DNA of 64,000 nucleotides from Methylobacter sp. (GTDB lineage: Bacteria > Pseudomonadota > Gammaproteobacteria > Methylococcales > Methylomonadaceae). A program made the position numbers and the translations under genes. Location of the stretch: contig JAQUOU010000004.1 in NCBI GenBank assembly GCA_028716975.1, forward strand, positions 1 through 64,000. Direction: 5' to 3'. A model generated the notes under the pieces. The model had not been told where the DNA came from. It saw only the letters and a list, made by a program, of their open reading frames with translations, and made no database searches. The stretch's first letter is position 1. Every line of letters begins with the position of its first letter. Shown here one piece after another: positions 28,450 to 37,654 of the stretch.

Positions 28450-28481
28450 GCCTGGATTCCGGCAATCCATGCCGGAATGAC
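28450..28481. repeat. Hairpin dispersed repeat, copy B
   Basis: A perfect hairpin, ATTCCGGCA (28456-28464) / TGCCGGAAT (28470-28478), with loop ATCCA. It matches the reverse complement of copy A at 22298-22332, except for one base pair changed on both arms. Confidence 0.75.
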
Positions 28482-28572
28482 GATGTTGGTAAATATGAGT
28501 CATATAATCTGACAAAGTAGAATCAATTCGGGTCAAAAAGCAGGGGTAATCGTTAATATACCCCTGCTGCAT

Positions 28573-28839
28573 TTACTTATTCGGGTTTTTTCTGTAAATC
28601 ACGGCAATTTGACCAATAGCCTGAATGAGCTGGGCCCTTGTGTCATGGCAGATTTTTTCGCTGATAAGCTTGCGGTCCTCCCGTTCAGCACGTATTCTTA
28701 TTTTTATGAGTTCGTGACTATCAAGGGCCAGATCAGTCTCGGCCAGGACGGCTTGCGTAAATCCTGCCTGGCCGATCATAATGACGGGCTTTAAGGCGTG
28801 GGCCTGAGCCCGGAGTTTTTTCTTATCTATGCCCTTCAC
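28573..28839 (-). CDS. yhbY: YhbY-type ribosome-associated RNA-binding protein
   Basis: An 88-residue protein that is essentially a single CRM (CRS1/YhbY) domain. The conserved core KPVIMIGQAGFTQAVLAETDLALDSHELIKIRI includes the family's GxxG-like loop and basic faces for RNA binding. In E. coli YhbY associates with pre-50S particles. The gene is divergent from rlmE with a 47-nt gap, the arrangement known from E. coli. Confidence 0.93.
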   Translation of the reverse strand: MKGIDKKKLRAQAHALKPVIMIGQAGFTQAVLAETDLALDSHELIKIRIRAEREDRKLISEKICHDTRAQLIQAIGQIAVIYRKNPNK

Positions 28840-28840
28840 A

Positions 28841-28867
28841 TTGTTATTCCTAAATCAAATATATAAT
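28841..28867 (+). promoter_or_regulatory. Candidate promoter for rlmE(-ftsH)
   Basis: A perfect TATAAT at 28862-28867 with TTGTTA at 28841-28846 (spacer 15 nt, short). Transcription would start about 14 nt before the rlmE ATG at 28887. Confidence 0.4.
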
Positions 28868-28886
28868 TCTACCTTAAAAAATAGTT

Positions 28887-29510
28887 ATGGGACGAAGTAA
28901 AAGCAGCAGTAGTAATCGCTGGCTACAGGAACATTTTGATGATGAATATGTCAGATTGGCACAAGCCAAAGGTTACCGCTCTCGTGCAGTTTTTAAACTA
29001 AGTGAGATTCAGGATAAAGACCAAGTTATTAAATCAGGGATGAATGTTATAGATTTAGGGGCGGCGCCCGGTGGATGGTCCCAGTTTGCGCGGCAGATTA
29101 TCGGTAAAAAAAACAAGCTTATCGCATTGGATGTTTTGCCGATGGAGCCACTTGAAGGTGTTGATTTTATTTTGGGTGATTTTCAAGAGGGTGCTGTACT
29201 TGACCAGTTATATACAATGCTTGATGGCGCACCGGTTAACTTGGTAATGTCAGATATGGCGCCTAACATGAGCGGCAATAAAGGCGTAGACCAGCCTCGT
29301 TCTATTTATTTGAGTGAACTGGCTTTAGATACAGCAAAAACTGTTTTAGCAAAAGATGGAACCTTTTTGGTTAAATTGTTCCAAGGAGAAGGGTTTGAGA
29401 AATTTCATCAGGAAGTGCAGAAGTTTTTTTCAAAAGTAAATATTAGAAAACCTAAAGCATCAAGGCCGCGCAGTAATGAAGTATATATTTTAGCTAAAGG
29501 GTTTAAATAG
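28887..29510 (+). CDS. rlmE: 23S rRNA 2'-O-ribose methyltransferase RlmE (FtsJ)
   Basis: Methylates the ribose of U2552 (E. coli numbering) in 23S rRNA of late 50S precursors. The 207 residues contain the AdoMet motif NVIDLGAAPGGWSQFA near 51-66, and the K-D-K-E tetrad is recognisable: the lysine in SRAVFKLSEI, the aspartate in VMSDMAPN, the lysine in FLVKLFQGEG and the glutamate near NEVYILAKGFK. It lies upstream of ftsH with a 172-nt gap. Confidence 0.95.
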   Translation: MGRSKSSSSNRWLQEHFDDEYVRLAQAKGYRSRAVFKLSEIQDKDQVIKSGMNVIDLGAAPGGWSQFARQIIGKKNKLIALDVLPMEPLEGVDFILGDFQEGAVLDQLYTMLDGAPVNLVMSDMAPNMSGNKGVDQPRSIYLSELALDTAKTVLAKDGTFLVKLFQGEGFEKFHQEVQKFFSKVNIRKPKASRPRSNEVYILAKGFK

Positions 29511-29682
29511 TCTCCGGCAGCCCATATATATTTTGATATTAGGAAATCTACCAGCAAAAGGAACATTATAATTTTTTATTGATTCGGTAAATTTCAGATA
29601 AATAACGACCGTCAGGAAATTAACTCCTGATATAATCACTGAGTTTTTAAACCGCGAGCCATTTGGGCCTAGGGCGTGTAAA

Positions 29683-31620
29683 TTGAACGACATGATAAAA
29701 AATATAATCTTATGGGTAGTCATTGCTGTTGTATTGATGTCCGTATTTAATAATTTTGGTCCCCAAAGCGATCGAACAGATACCTCGCTATCGTATTCAC
29801 AGTTCATCGAATCAGTGAAAGCCGGTCAGGTTCAGCAGGTGATGATTGATGAGCATGTCATTAAAGGCAAAATGCAGGGGGGACAAATATTTAAAACTTA
29901 CGCACCTTCAGATCCTCATCTGGTTGATGACTTGCTTGCAAATGGCGTTGAAATTAAGGCTGTTCCGCCGGAACAACCTTCCATGTTAATGCAGTTGCTG
30001 GTTTCTTTCGGGCCTATGCTATTGCTGATTGCGGTCTGGGTTTTCTTTATGCGGCAGATGCAGGGAGGTGGCGCGGGTGGTCGAGGCGCGATGAGCTTTG
30101 GCAAAAGTAAAGCGCGTATGCTGGAAGAAGATCAGATTAAAGTAACCTTTGCTGATGTTGCGGGTTGCGATGAAGCGAAGGAAGAAGTCGTCGAAATGGT
30201 GGATTTCCTTAAAGATCCGGCAAAATATCAAAAATTGGGCGGCAAAATTCCTCGCGGAGCTCTGATGATTGGCCCGCCGGGAACAGGTAAGACCTTATTG
30301 GCAAGAGCAATTGCCGGTGAGGCTAAGGTTCCGTTTTTTACTATTTCGGGTTCGGATTTTGTAGAAATGTTTGTTGGCGTGGGCGCTTCCCGTGTCAGGG
30401 ATATGTTTGAGCAAGCTAAAAAACATGCCCCTTGCATCATCTTCATTGATGAGATTGATGCTGTGGGTCGTCAGCGGGGCGCCGGTTTAGGCGGCGGCAA
30501 TGATGAGCGTGAGCAGACTTTGAACCAATTACTGGTAGAGATGGATGGTTTTGACGGCAACGAAGGAATTATCGTCATTGCAGCCACCAATCGTGCGGAT
30601 GTGCTTGACAAAGCGTTATTACGCCCCGGTAGATTCGATAGGCAAGTCACCGTAGGTTTGCCTGATGTCAGGGGGCGTGAACAGATTCTTAACGTGCACA
30701 TGAAAAAAGTACCGGCTGCTGATGATGTAGAGGTTAAGTATATAGCGCAAGGTACGCCGGGTTTTTCCGGAGCTGATCTGGCTAATTTGATCAATGAAGC
30801 GGCTTTATTTGCTGCCAGGATGAATAAACGTCTGGTAAGCATGGTTGATTTGGAAAAAGCCAAGGATAAAATAATCATGGGAGCTGAAAGGCACTCAATG
30901 GTAATGGGTGAGAAAGAAAAGAAAATGACTGCGTATCATGAAGCAGGTCATGCAATTGTCGGCAAGCTGGTTCCTGAGCACGACCCTGTTTATAAAGTCA
31001 GTATCATGCCTAGAGGCCGTGCCTTAGGCGTTACCATGTTTCTCCCCGAGAAGGATCAGTACAGTGCCAGTAAGCAAAAGCTGGACAGCATGATTTCCAG
31101 CCTATATGGCGGACGTATCGCCGAGGAGTTGATTTTTGGCTGGGAGCAGGTAAGTACCGGCGCTTCCAATGATATTGAGCGGGCTACTGAATTAGCCAGA
31201 AATATGGTGACCAAATGGGGATTATCTCAACGATTAGGCCCCTTGACATACAGTGAAGAAGAAGGCGAAGTATTTCTTGGACGTTCGGTAACACAGCATA
31301 AAACTGTTGCTGAAGAGACTTCCCATACTATTGATGAAGAAATACGTTCTTTTATTGATAAGAATTATGAACGGGCGGAAAGGCTTTTAAAAGAAAACAT
31401 AGATATTCTTCATGCTATGGCATCCGCTTTAATGAAATATGAAACTATAGATAAACATCAAATAGACGATTTAATGGCCCGGAAACCGGTAAGGGATCCT
31501 GAAGGCTGGGATGACACTCCTCCGCCTCAATCTTATGATGATGTAAAGGCAGATGATATTAAAGGCAAGGACAACAAGAAAAGCGGGAAATCTATTGGTG
31601 GAACAGCCGAGCAAAGCTGA
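29683..31620 (+). CDS. ftsH: ATP-dependent zinc metalloprotease FtsH
   Basis: Membrane-anchored AAA protease that degrades misassembled membrane proteins and regulators such as LpxC and sigma32. Two membrane helices (about 6-24 and 101-122) flank a periplasmic domain. The AAA module has Walker A GPPGTGKT and Walker B IIFIDEID, the SRH lies near RPGRFDRQ, and the zinc site HEAGH is near residue 420. The 645-residue start is TTG at 29683 with AGGG 8 nt upstream; an ATG three codons later is also possible. The C-terminal tail is charged. A perfect terminator follows. Confidence 0.97.
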   Translation: MNDMIKNIILWVVIAVVLMSVFNNFGPQSDRTDTSLSYSQFIESVKAGQVQQVMIDEHVIKGKMQGGQIFKTYAPSDPHLVDDLLANGVEIKAVPPEQPSMLMQLLVSFGPMLLLIAVWVFFMRQMQGGGAGGRGAMSFGKSKARMLEEDQIKVTFADVAGCDEAKEEVVEMVDFLKDPAKYQKLGGKIPRGALMIGPPGTGKTLLARAIAGEAKVPFFTISGSDFVEMFVGVGASRVRDMFEQAKKHAPCIIFIDEIDAVGRQRGAGLGGGNDEREQTLNQLLVEMDGFDGNEGIIVIAATNRADVLDKALLRPGRFDRQVTVGLPDVRGREQILNVHMKKVPAADDVEVKYIAQGTPGFSGADLANLINEAALFAARMNKRLVSMVDLEKAKDKIIMGAERHSMVMGEKEKKMTAYHEAGHAIVGKLVPEHDPVYKVSIMPRGRALGVTMFLPEKDQYSASKQKLDSMISSLYGGRIAEELIFGWEQVSTGASNDIERATELARNMVTKWGLSQRLGPLTYSEEEGEVFLGRSVTQHKTVAEETSHTIDEEIRSFIDKNYERAERLLKENIDILHAMASALMKYETIDKHQIDDLMARKPVRDPEGWDDTPPPQSYDDVKADDIKGKDNKKSGKSIGGTAEQS

Positions 31621-31636
31621 TAGATTTCTTTATTGA

Positions 31637-31678
31637 GAAAAGGAGAGGCATATATCTATGCCTCTCCTTTTTTTTTAT
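31637..31678 (+). terminator. Intrinsic terminator after ftsH
   Basis: A perfect stem, AAAGGAGAGGCATA / TATGCCTCTCCTTT, with a 4-nt loop and nine Ts. It separates ftsH from glmM. Confidence 0.92.
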
Positions 31679-31796
31679 AATTTGTTGGCTAAACTCTAAA
31701 TGTAAAGCCATTTTTGGCGTTAAAGCATATCTATTATCATAATAATCTCTGGAACAATTCAGGTTTCAATATTTATCCAGGTAGGGAGCTTCAATC

Positions 31797-33137
31797 ATGA
31801 CAAGAAAATATTTCGGTACCGATGGCATCAGGGGCAGGGTAGGAGAACCTCCTATAACGGCAGATTTTCTCTTGAAGCTGGGCTGGGCTGCAGGCCGTGT
31901 ATTTGCCAATGAGGGACATGGCTTCGTACTGGTAGGTAAGGATACCCGGATTTCAGGCTATATGTTTGAATCTGCGCTGGAGGCCGGATTAACTGCGGCA
32001 GGTGTGGATACGCGTTTGCTGGGGCCTATGCCAACACCGGGAATAGCTTATTTAACTCGAACATTAAGGGCGCAGGCAGGTATTGTCATTAGCGCTTCCC
32101 ACAATCCTTATTACGATAATGGAGTTAAGTTTTTCTCTGTACAAGGGACAAAGCTTCCTGACGACATAGAACAAAAAATCGAGCGTTATATTGATTCGCC
32201 AATGACTACCGTGGAGTCTTCAAAATTAGGCAAGGCCAAGCGATTAGTGGATGCTGCCGGGCGATATATTGAATTTTGCAAGGCAAGCATACCGACACGG
32301 CTTGATTTTAGCGGCATGAAAATCGTAATCGATTGTGCTCATGGAGCCACTTATCACATAGCCCCTCATGTATTTAGTGAAGTGGGCGCAACAGTTATTA
32401 CCATTGGCGCAGAACCTGACGGCATTAATATTAATGACGAATGCGGCGCAACCAAGCCTGAAAAACTGGCAGCAACGGTTTTAGCTTATGGAGCTGATCT
32501 GGGTATCGCATTGGATGGTGATGGTGATCGATTGGTGATGGTGGATCATAAAGGTGAAATCGTCGATGGCGATGAGCTTATTTATATTATTGCCAAATCA
32601 AGATTAGAAACCGGACATTTGTCGGGACCTGTCGTCGGGACGTTAATGACAAATTTGGGAATGGAGCATGGCTTGAAGAAGTTGGGAATAAGTCTGATCA
32701 GGGCGAAAGTTGGTGACCGGTACGTAATGGAGATGCTAGTCGAGCATAAAGGGGTGTTGGGAGGTGAGAATTCCGGTCATATCATTTGCCTGGATAGAAC
32801 TACCACGGGCGATGGCATTATTGCTGCCTTGCAGATAATGGCGGAAATGCACAATACGGGTAAAAATCTGCATGAATTAAAATGCGGTATGTACAAGTAC
32901 CCTCAGGTTCTGATAAATATAAAAACAGATAAAAAAGTAAATCCGGAAAATGACGAAAATATACAAAAAGCAGTAAAGGCTGTGGAGAAAAAGTTGAATG
33001 ATAGTGGGCGGGTATTGCTAAGAGCTTCGGGGACAGAGCCTTTAATCCGGGTGATGGTTGAGGGACAGAATGGCGATTTGGTCAGAAATTATGCCGATCA
33101 ATTGGCTGACGAGGTCAAGAGAGCAATAGGGGCTTGA
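31797..33137 (+). CDS. glmM: Phosphoglucosamine mutase
   Basis: Converts glucosamine-6-phosphate to glucosamine-1-phosphate for UDP-GlcNAc, peptidoglycan and LPS synthesis. The 446 residues contain the phosphoserine loop [13 protein letters not shown] near residue 100, the metal-binding loop [12 protein letters not shown] near 240, the sugar-binding GGENSGHI near 324 and the phosphate-binding [15 protein letters not shown] near the C-terminus. folP, which separates ftsH and glmM in E. coli, is absent here. tpiA follows after 51 nt. Confidence 0.97.
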   Translation: MTRKYFGTDGIRGRVGEPPITADFLLKLGWAAGRVFANEGHGFVLVGKDTRISGYMFESALEAGLTAAGVDTRLLGPMPTPGIAYLTRTLRAQAGIVISASHNPYYDNGVKFFSVQGTKLPDDIEQKIERYIDSPMTTVESSKLGKAKRLVDAAGRYIEFCKASIPTRLDFSGMKIVIDCAHGATYHIAPHVFSEVGATVITIGAEPDGININDECGATKPEKLAATVLAYGADLGIALDGDGDRLVMVDHKGEIVDGDELIYIIAKSRLETGHLSGPVVGTLMTNLGMEHGLKKLGISLIRAKVGDRYVMEMLVEHKGVLGGENSGHIICLDRTTTGDGIIAALQIMAEMHNTGKNLHELKCGMYKYPQVLINIKTDKKVNPENDENIQKAVKAVEKKLNDSGRVLLRASGTEPLIRVMVEGQNGDLVRNYADQLADEVKRAIGA

Positions 33138-33188
33138 ACTGGGAGCTATTAGTATATATCATAGACCGTTTGATTCTATGGGAAGGTA

Positions 33189-33938
33189 ATGATGCGGCAG
33201 TCTCTGGTTGTAGGAAATTGGAAAATGAATGGAACGCGTTCCAGCTCTGAGTTGCTTGCGAAAGATATCATTGCCGGGTTAGGGTCTAATGGCGCAGATA
33301 TCGCCGTATGTGTGCCGTATGTTTATTTATCTGCCATTTCTGAAATAATTAAAAATACCTCCCTGGCATTGGGCGCTCAAAATGTCGCAGATAAGTCGTC
33401 AGGGGCTTATACCGGAGAAATTTCGGCTGCTATGCTTGGTGAGTTTAATTGCAAATATGCCATTGTAGGGCATTCAGAACGACGCAGTTATTATGGAGAT
33501 ACTAATGAGTCGGTGGCTGCACGTTTTTGCCAGGCGCAAGAAAAGGTCATTATTCCTATTTTATGCGTAGGTGAAACTCTGGAACAACGGGAACAGGATC
33601 AGACATTCGCTGTTATTGATGCTCAGCTTTCTGCTGTTATAAGTTTGGCTGGAATAGAAGCCTTTAATAATGCGGTGATTGCCTATGAGCCGGTTTGGGC
33701 TATAGGCACAGGAAAAACTGCGACAGACGATCAGGCCCAGGAAGTTCATCACTATATCCGGCAGGATATCGCCGCTAAAGATCAGGCTATTGCAGATAAA
33801 ATACAAATTTTATATGGAGGCAGCGTCAAGGCGGATAATGCAAAAGGTTTATTTGCCATGGCGGATATTGATGGCGGTTTAATAGGCGGGGCTTCGTTGG
33901 ATGCGGAATCCTTTTTAAAGATTTATCATTCGGTTTAG
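33189..33938 (+). CDS. tpiA: Triose-phosphate isomerase
   Basis: Interconverts dihydroxyacetone phosphate and glyceraldehyde-3-phosphate. The 249-residue TIM barrel has the substrate lysine in GNWKMNG, the catalytic histidine in IVGHSERR, the catalytic glutamate in AYEPVWAIGTGKTA and the phosphate-binding YGGSVKADN and GGLIGGASL loops. The start is ATG 33189 or the next codon, also ATG; GGAAGG upstream suits either. secG follows after 17 nt, the order common in gammaproteobacteria. Confidence 0.97.
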   Translation: MMRQSLVVGNWKMNGTRSSSELLAKDIIAGLGSNGADIAVCVPYVYLSAISEIIKNTSLALGAQNVADKSSGAYTGEISAAMLGEFNCKYAIVGHSERRSYYGDTNESVAARFCQAQEKVIIPILCVGETLEQREQDQTFAVIDAQLSAVISLAGIEAFNNAVIAYEPVWAIGTGKTATDDQAQEVHHYIRQDIAAKDQAIADKIQILYGGSVKADNAKGLFAMADIDGGLIGGASLDAESFLKIYHSV

Positions 33939-33955
33939 AGCAGTTTAAATTTTTT

Positions 33956-34495
33956 ATGTATCAGGTAATCATTGTTATTCATATATTGTTGGGTTTGGGC
34001 GTAATTGGATTAGTGCTAATGCAACAAGGCAAAGGAGCCGATGCAGGCGCAGCTTTTGGTACTGGCTCTTCAGGTTCGGTTTTTGGCGCTCAGGGTGCGG
34101 CATCATTCTTGTCCCGTTCTACAGCAATTTTGGCGACTTTGTTTTTTATAACCAGTTTAGGGCTCGCTATACTAAATAGTCACCAGGGCATAGCTTATGA
34201 TTTAATGAGTGAACCGGCAGTTGAGCAAGATACCATAGACATACCTGAAGTAGAGGACGGAAAAACGACAGACGCTATTCCTCCTGCAGTACCTGGCGAT
34301 AACTCTGTAGAGGTGCCAGCGGCGCCTGCAAATCCAGATACTCAATCAAAAGCTGACCAAGTTAAAGCCCCAGTGAATGAAACAAAACCAGTGAATGAAA
34401 CAAAAATAGATAAAACTGTGGTGCCGAAGCCGATAGAAGAAAATAAACCGGTTAAAGAAACAAAGAATAAGAGTAAAGACAGCGCAGGGAAATAG
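33956..34495 (+). CDS. secG: Preprotein translocase subunit SecG with a long charged tail
   Basis: Small subunit of the SecYEG inner-membrane channel. Two membrane helices (about 4-22 and 54-73) flank the conserved cytoplasmic loop MQQGKGADAGAAFG...SGSVFGAQG. The product is 179 residues, clearly longer than the usual about 110. The extra 100 residues form a Pro/Glu/Lys/Thr-rich tail with a tandem PVNETK repeat (near 143-154). The tail carries no recognised domain, and low-complexity SecG tails of varied length are known in the family. tRNA-Leu lies 24 nt downstream. Confidence 0.93.
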   Translation: MYQVIIVIHILLGLGVIGLVLMQQGKGADAGAAFGTGSSGSVFGAQGAASFLSRSTAILATLFFITSLGLAILNSHQGIAYDLMSEPAVEQDTIDIPEVEDGKTTDAIPPAVPGDNSVEVPAAPANPDTQSKADQVKAPVNETKPVNETKIDKTVVPKPIEENKPVKETKNKSKDSAGK

Positions 34496-34519
34496 CGTTA
34501 CATAAATAATTTTATATTA

Positions 34520-34604
34520 GCCGATGTGGTGAAATTGGTAGACACGCCATCTTGAGGGGGTGGTGACGCAAGTCGTGCCGGTTCAAATCCGGCCATCGGC
34601 ACCA
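34520..34604 (+). tRNA. tRNA-Leu(GAG)
   Basis: An 85-nt class II tRNA with encoded CCA. The acceptor stem is GCCGATG/CATCGGC with discriminator A. The D-loop is followed by an anticodon stem CCATC/GGTGG (one U-G pair) around loop TTGAGGG, anticodon GAG. A long variable arm and a TTCAAAT T-loop with GCCGG/CCGGC stem complete it. It follows secG as leuU does in E. coli, and has a decayed integrase downstream. Confidence 0.97.
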
Positions 34605-34635
34605 AATGAAGGGCTTAAGAGAGCCAAAGAAGTAC

Positions 34636-34671
34636 AAAAACCCGCAAGTCATAAGGCTTGCGGGTTTCTTA
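34636..34671 (+). terminator. Intrinsic terminator after tRNA-Leu
   Basis: Stem AAACCCGCAAG / CTTGCGGGTTT with an 8-nt loop followed by CTTATT, 32 nt after the tRNA. Confidence 0.8.
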
Positions 34672-34766
34672 TTATCCGTAGCAATTCAGCGAAATCTTGT
34701 CAAGTACACACTAAATCGTGTATGTTTGGAAAACATTCCAAAAACGTACCCACACGAGTACACAAA

Positions 34767-35570
34767 ATGGCAGAGAAACTCAATAAAGACGCGGTTTACA
34801 GGATTGCCAAGCCTAAATTTTATAGATGATGGTGGCGGGGTATCTGTGAGTGAAATCAAGAGGTTCTAAACTCTGGTAATTTATTTATACAATTGAAGGG
34901 ATGCGCAAACGGCTTGCGCTGGGTGCTTACCCTGATGTGGCATTGGAAGTAGCACGACGTAAGGCCGAAGAAACGAGTTAACAACTTGCCAACGGCATCG
35001 ATCCGGCTGACACCCGAAAGAAACGAAGCCAAAAAGCAAACAGTTTGCCAAAATGAATAAAGAAAGGGTAAACGACGGCTTGCCAATTCTGGACATTTTC
35101 GTCGATGTTACCCGGCAATAGCTGGATTCAATCGCCTACCTAACCAGTCCGATCATACATACCCAAAAATCTAGCCGCATTGAACGGCTGGCGTTTCCGT
35201 CTTTAGGCAATAAACCGATCAAGGAGATCTATCCGTCGATGTGCTGGCGATCCTAAAGCCCTTGATTGAAAAAAGCCAGCTTGAAGCCGCGCACCGACTA
35301 CACTCGGAAATCAGTTCGATATTTGCCTATGCCATTGTGCATAGCTTTACCGATTACGATCCGGCGCAGCCAGTCGCCAAACAGATACCAGCCTCAAAAA
35401 GTGAGTCACCGGGCCGCGATCATTGATCCGAAACAGGTAGCGCAATTGTTGCGGAACATTAGCAACTATCAGGGCACCTTTGTTGTGCAATCTGCGTTCA
35501 GGTGGTCTTCTATGCTGTTTTAAAGGCCTGGCGAAATCCGACAAATGCTTTGGTCGGATCCAAAAATGGC
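34767..35570 (+). pseudogene. Decayed P4-type tyrosine integrase
   Basis: Fragments in several frames line up in order with a P4-like integrase. They are: a start MAEKLNKDAVYRIAKP; the arm-binding domain GMRKRLALGAYPDVALEVARRKAEE then LANGIDPAD; core-binding RIERLAFPSLGNKPIKEI; AAHRLHSEISSIFAYAI; DPAQPVAKQIPA; HRAAIIDPKQVAQLL and YQGTFVV; then RPGEIRQMLW with the first catalytic arginine near 35524. Several stops and frameshifts separate them, and the C-terminal HxxR...Tyr part is missing. The gene lies directly downstream of tRNA-Leu, the usual target of such integrases, so an island once entered here. Confidence 0.85.
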
Positions 35571-35576
35571 ATAACC

Positions 35577-35809
35577 CCATTCGTTTACGAGGTAAAACCC
35601 CGGCTATCTTTTGCTCTAAATCTGATGGCGAAAATGGAACTCTCCAATGTCAACGACCAAAACCGCTATGCCTGTTAACAGTATTGACCCATTTGTTTAA
35701 AAACTCCCGTTCTGTTTTTAATTTGGTGGTCAATCTCATGGCTGGCATCCTGGCCTATGGTTGGTTCGATAACAGGCCCGCCTTAGTCCAGGTCAATAGC
35801 GTGTCTTAA
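35577..35809 (+). pseudogene. Possible transposase C-terminal remnant
   Basis: A short open stretch after the integrase remnant. Its end (about QRPKPLCLLTVLTHLFKNSRSVFNLVVNLMAG, here cited in pieces: LTHLFKNSRSVFNL, VNLMAGILAYGW) reads like the C-terminal tail of some IS transposases. There is no start codon with a ribosome-binding site, and no inverted repeat found. I am unsure of the family. Confidence 0.25.
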
Positions 35810-35899
35810 GCTTGATTGCTTATTCAGATCCCAGGTTATTATAATATATTTAATAACTAATAAATATGAGCTATTCATTATAATAAAACTTTTGAATAA

Positions 35900-36505
35900 T
35901 TAATAATTATAGTTTGATATATTTAGCTCAATATATGGACATAGATTATATTTGTTATCGTAAGACATTAACAGAAAGGCTCTGTCTATTATTGAATAAT
36001 ATTTAAAAATATATTCAGATAAAATCGGGAAAGTATAATCAAAATTCAGGATAGGTTCATCAGTGTGAATAATAACCATATAAATATCGTAGGGGCCCCC
36101 CTTGATATTTTTTGATATGTCTTTAGCTTCAAGGCGTTTTTTAATTGAGTTTATCAGCTTTTCGTGGCTCCATTCAGCCCACTGATCTACATCGCCATTT
36201 TTATAAGCCATTATAGCCTCCGGGTCAACGAGTTCGGTAACTTCGACGCCAAGTTTTTGGCCATTAAACAAGATTGCTTCACAATCCGGCGGATCGTTGC
36301 CCCGACCTCTCGTGATAATTTGGTCAAAAAAACCGGCTTCAGATTTTTCTAGAGATCTTTTTAAAGTATCGACGATACCCCATTCTTCAAACTCCCGGTC
36401 TATAGGCCAATTAAAGAAATCGCTATAGCCCCGGCGAGCTTTTTTTCCAGCATCTCGTATGAAGCGGAAAAGTTCTAATTCTTTATCCTTATCCATAGTT
36501 AGCAC
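35900..36505 (-). CDS. Orphan protein with a PD-(D/E)XK-like motif
   Basis: A 201-residue protein of no assigned family, AT-rich compared with its neighbours. Near residues 72-92 it has PPDCEAI then KLGVEVTEL: an aspartate, a hydrophobic strand and an E-x-T, the spacing seen in PD-(D/E)XK nuclease folds. The flanks are helical and charged, and the second half (YDIYMVIIHTDEP; DRAFLLMSYD) has alternating strands. A nuclease role is inference. An ATG three codons downstream (36496) is an alternative start. It lies beside the integrase remnant and is probably leftover island cargo. Confidence 0.55.
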   Translation of the reverse strand: MLTMDKDKELELFRFIRDAGKKARRGYSDFFNWPIDREFEEWGIVDTLKRSLEKSEAGFFDQIITRGRGNDPPDCEAILFNGQKLGVEVTELVDPEAIMAYKNGDVDQWAEWSHEKLINSIKKRLEAKDISKNIKGGPYDIYMVIIHTDEPILNFDYTFPILSEYIFKYYSIIDRAFLLMSYDNKYNLCPYIELNISNYNY

Positions 36506-36874
36506 TTTGATTGAAGTTACAGTTTGTCTGCCGTTGATTTTAGCTTTGCAACGCTTAAGTTATCAATGAATCTTGGTTAATTGGAATAAGATTTGTAATC
36601 CGTTTTATAAAATACATTGAATTTTTAACCGTTAAATCATTTACTAAGTTTGTTCGGCTGAAAAGTGTCTTTTATATCGGGAAATAAATTTTTCCGGAAA
36701 TGACTGCTATTTAGGAATCGCCTTGTTGGAATAATAAAAAATCTCTTGTCAAAGACAGACATTTTTTCTCTTGAACAATAATAAGCCAGGTTAAAATTAG
36801 CACAATCATTCCTCCTATATATAAATCTAACAGAAATCTGTTATGCTTTGAAGATTGTTTTATATTAAATCGAT
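36506..36874. other. AT-rich intergenic region upstream of the ABC operon
   Basis: About 370 nt without a gene. It holds the promoter of the ABC transporter operon, probably near the palindrome at 36828-36843, and the promoter of the divergent orphan gene. No other feature recognised. Confidence 0.45.
36828..36843. promoter_or_regulatory. Operator-like palindrome upstream of the ABC operon
   Basis: TAACAG (36828-36833) and CTGTTA (36838-36843) form an exact 6-bp inverted repeat with a 4-nt centre, 31 nt before the ABC ATPase start. The position fits a repressor site overlapping a promoter. No binding protein is identified. Confidence 0.35.
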
Positions 36875-37558
36875 ATGCAAGCAGAAGCAGCTATAATAAT
36901 TAAGGAACTTAATAAAAGTTATCAAGAGTCCGGGGTTCGGCACGATATATTTAAAGGATTAAATCTGAATGTAAACAATGGCGAATTTATTGTTTTGCTT
37001 GGCCGAAGCGGTTCTGGTAAATCGACATTTTTAAATCTTATCAGCGGAATTGACTGTCCTGACAGGGGTAAAATTATCATTAACGGTACCAATATTACCG
37101 CACTGTCCGAACACGATAGAACTTTGTTTCGCCGCCATCATATTGGTTTTGTATTTCAGTCCTATAATTTGATCCCTACGTTGACCGTCGCGGAAAATCT
37201 TCTGCTTCCCCTGGAACTGATCAAGCGCATAACCCAAAAGGATAGGGATAAGGTCTGTGAATTACTGGAAAAATTAAACTTTGCTGATCGGCTTGACAGT
37301 TATCCTGACCGGTTATCGGGTGGTGAACAACAGCGGGTGGCGATAGCTCGAGCCCTGATTCACGATCCGGATGTGATACTGGCTGATGAGCCGACGGGTA
37401 ATCTTGATCTGGATACCGGTCAGCAAGTATTGGAGCTATTGGATACCTTGGTCAAAAAAGCTGGTAAGACTATGATCATGGTAACTCACAGCCAGGAAGT
37501 CATTGGTAAAGCTGACCGAGTTTTTTCTATTAAAAACAAGTGTCTGGTCATTAATTAA
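36875..37558 (+). CDS. ABC transporter ATPase (MacB/LolD-type, AttE-like)
   Basis: A 227-residue cytoplasmic ATPase with Walker A GRSGSGKST near residue 49, the Q-loop FQSYNLIPTLTV, signature LSGGEQQRVAIARAL near 147, Walker B VILADEPTGNLD and the H-loop MVTHSQEV. These are features of the LolD/MacB class that drives FtsX-like permeases by mechanotransmission. The downstream genes encode such a permease and an AttH/CrtC-like protein. The arrangement resembles AttEFGH of Agrobacterium, whose substrate is not established. Confidence 0.9.
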   Translation: MQAEAAIIIKELNKSYQESGVRHDIFKGLNLNVNNGEFIVLLGRSGSGKSTFLNLISGIDCPDRGKIIINGTNITALSEHDRTLFRRHHIGFVFQSYNLIPTLTVAENLLLPLELIKRITQKDRDKVCELLEKLNFADRLDSYPDRLSGGEQQRVAIARALIHDPDVILADEPTGNLDLDTGQQVLELLDTLVKKAGKTMIMVTHSQEVIGKADRVFSIKNKCLVIN

Positions 37559-37654
37559 TACTGAATTGATGATAGACGCTCTCATTCTGGAAAAGGGAGA
37601 CCTTTTACCTGCTATCTAGACATTGGAGTATTTCAGTAATGATCTACATCAGTT

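Larger units (their letters stand above)
28199..28523. repeat. 325-bp element bounded by 20-bp perfect inverted repeats
   Basis: The stretch between greA and yhbY is bounded by an exact 20-bp inverted repeat: ATTCTACTTTGTCAGATTAT at 28199-28218 and its reverse complement at 28504-28523. Inside lie two near-identical direct repeats (28299-28345 and 28364-28409) and a hairpin repeat (28450-28481). No long credible gene is inside. No clear target-site duplication flanks it. It looks like a non-autonomous mobile element or a composite of repeats. Confidence 0.75.

Noticed and set aside
28285-28512. An open frame inside the 325-bp element
   Set aside because: It is made of direct and palindromic repeats and has no protein-like composition.
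34560-34829. A plus-strand frame starting inside tRNA-Leu
   Set aside because: Its first codons are the tRNA itself, and it crosses a terminator.
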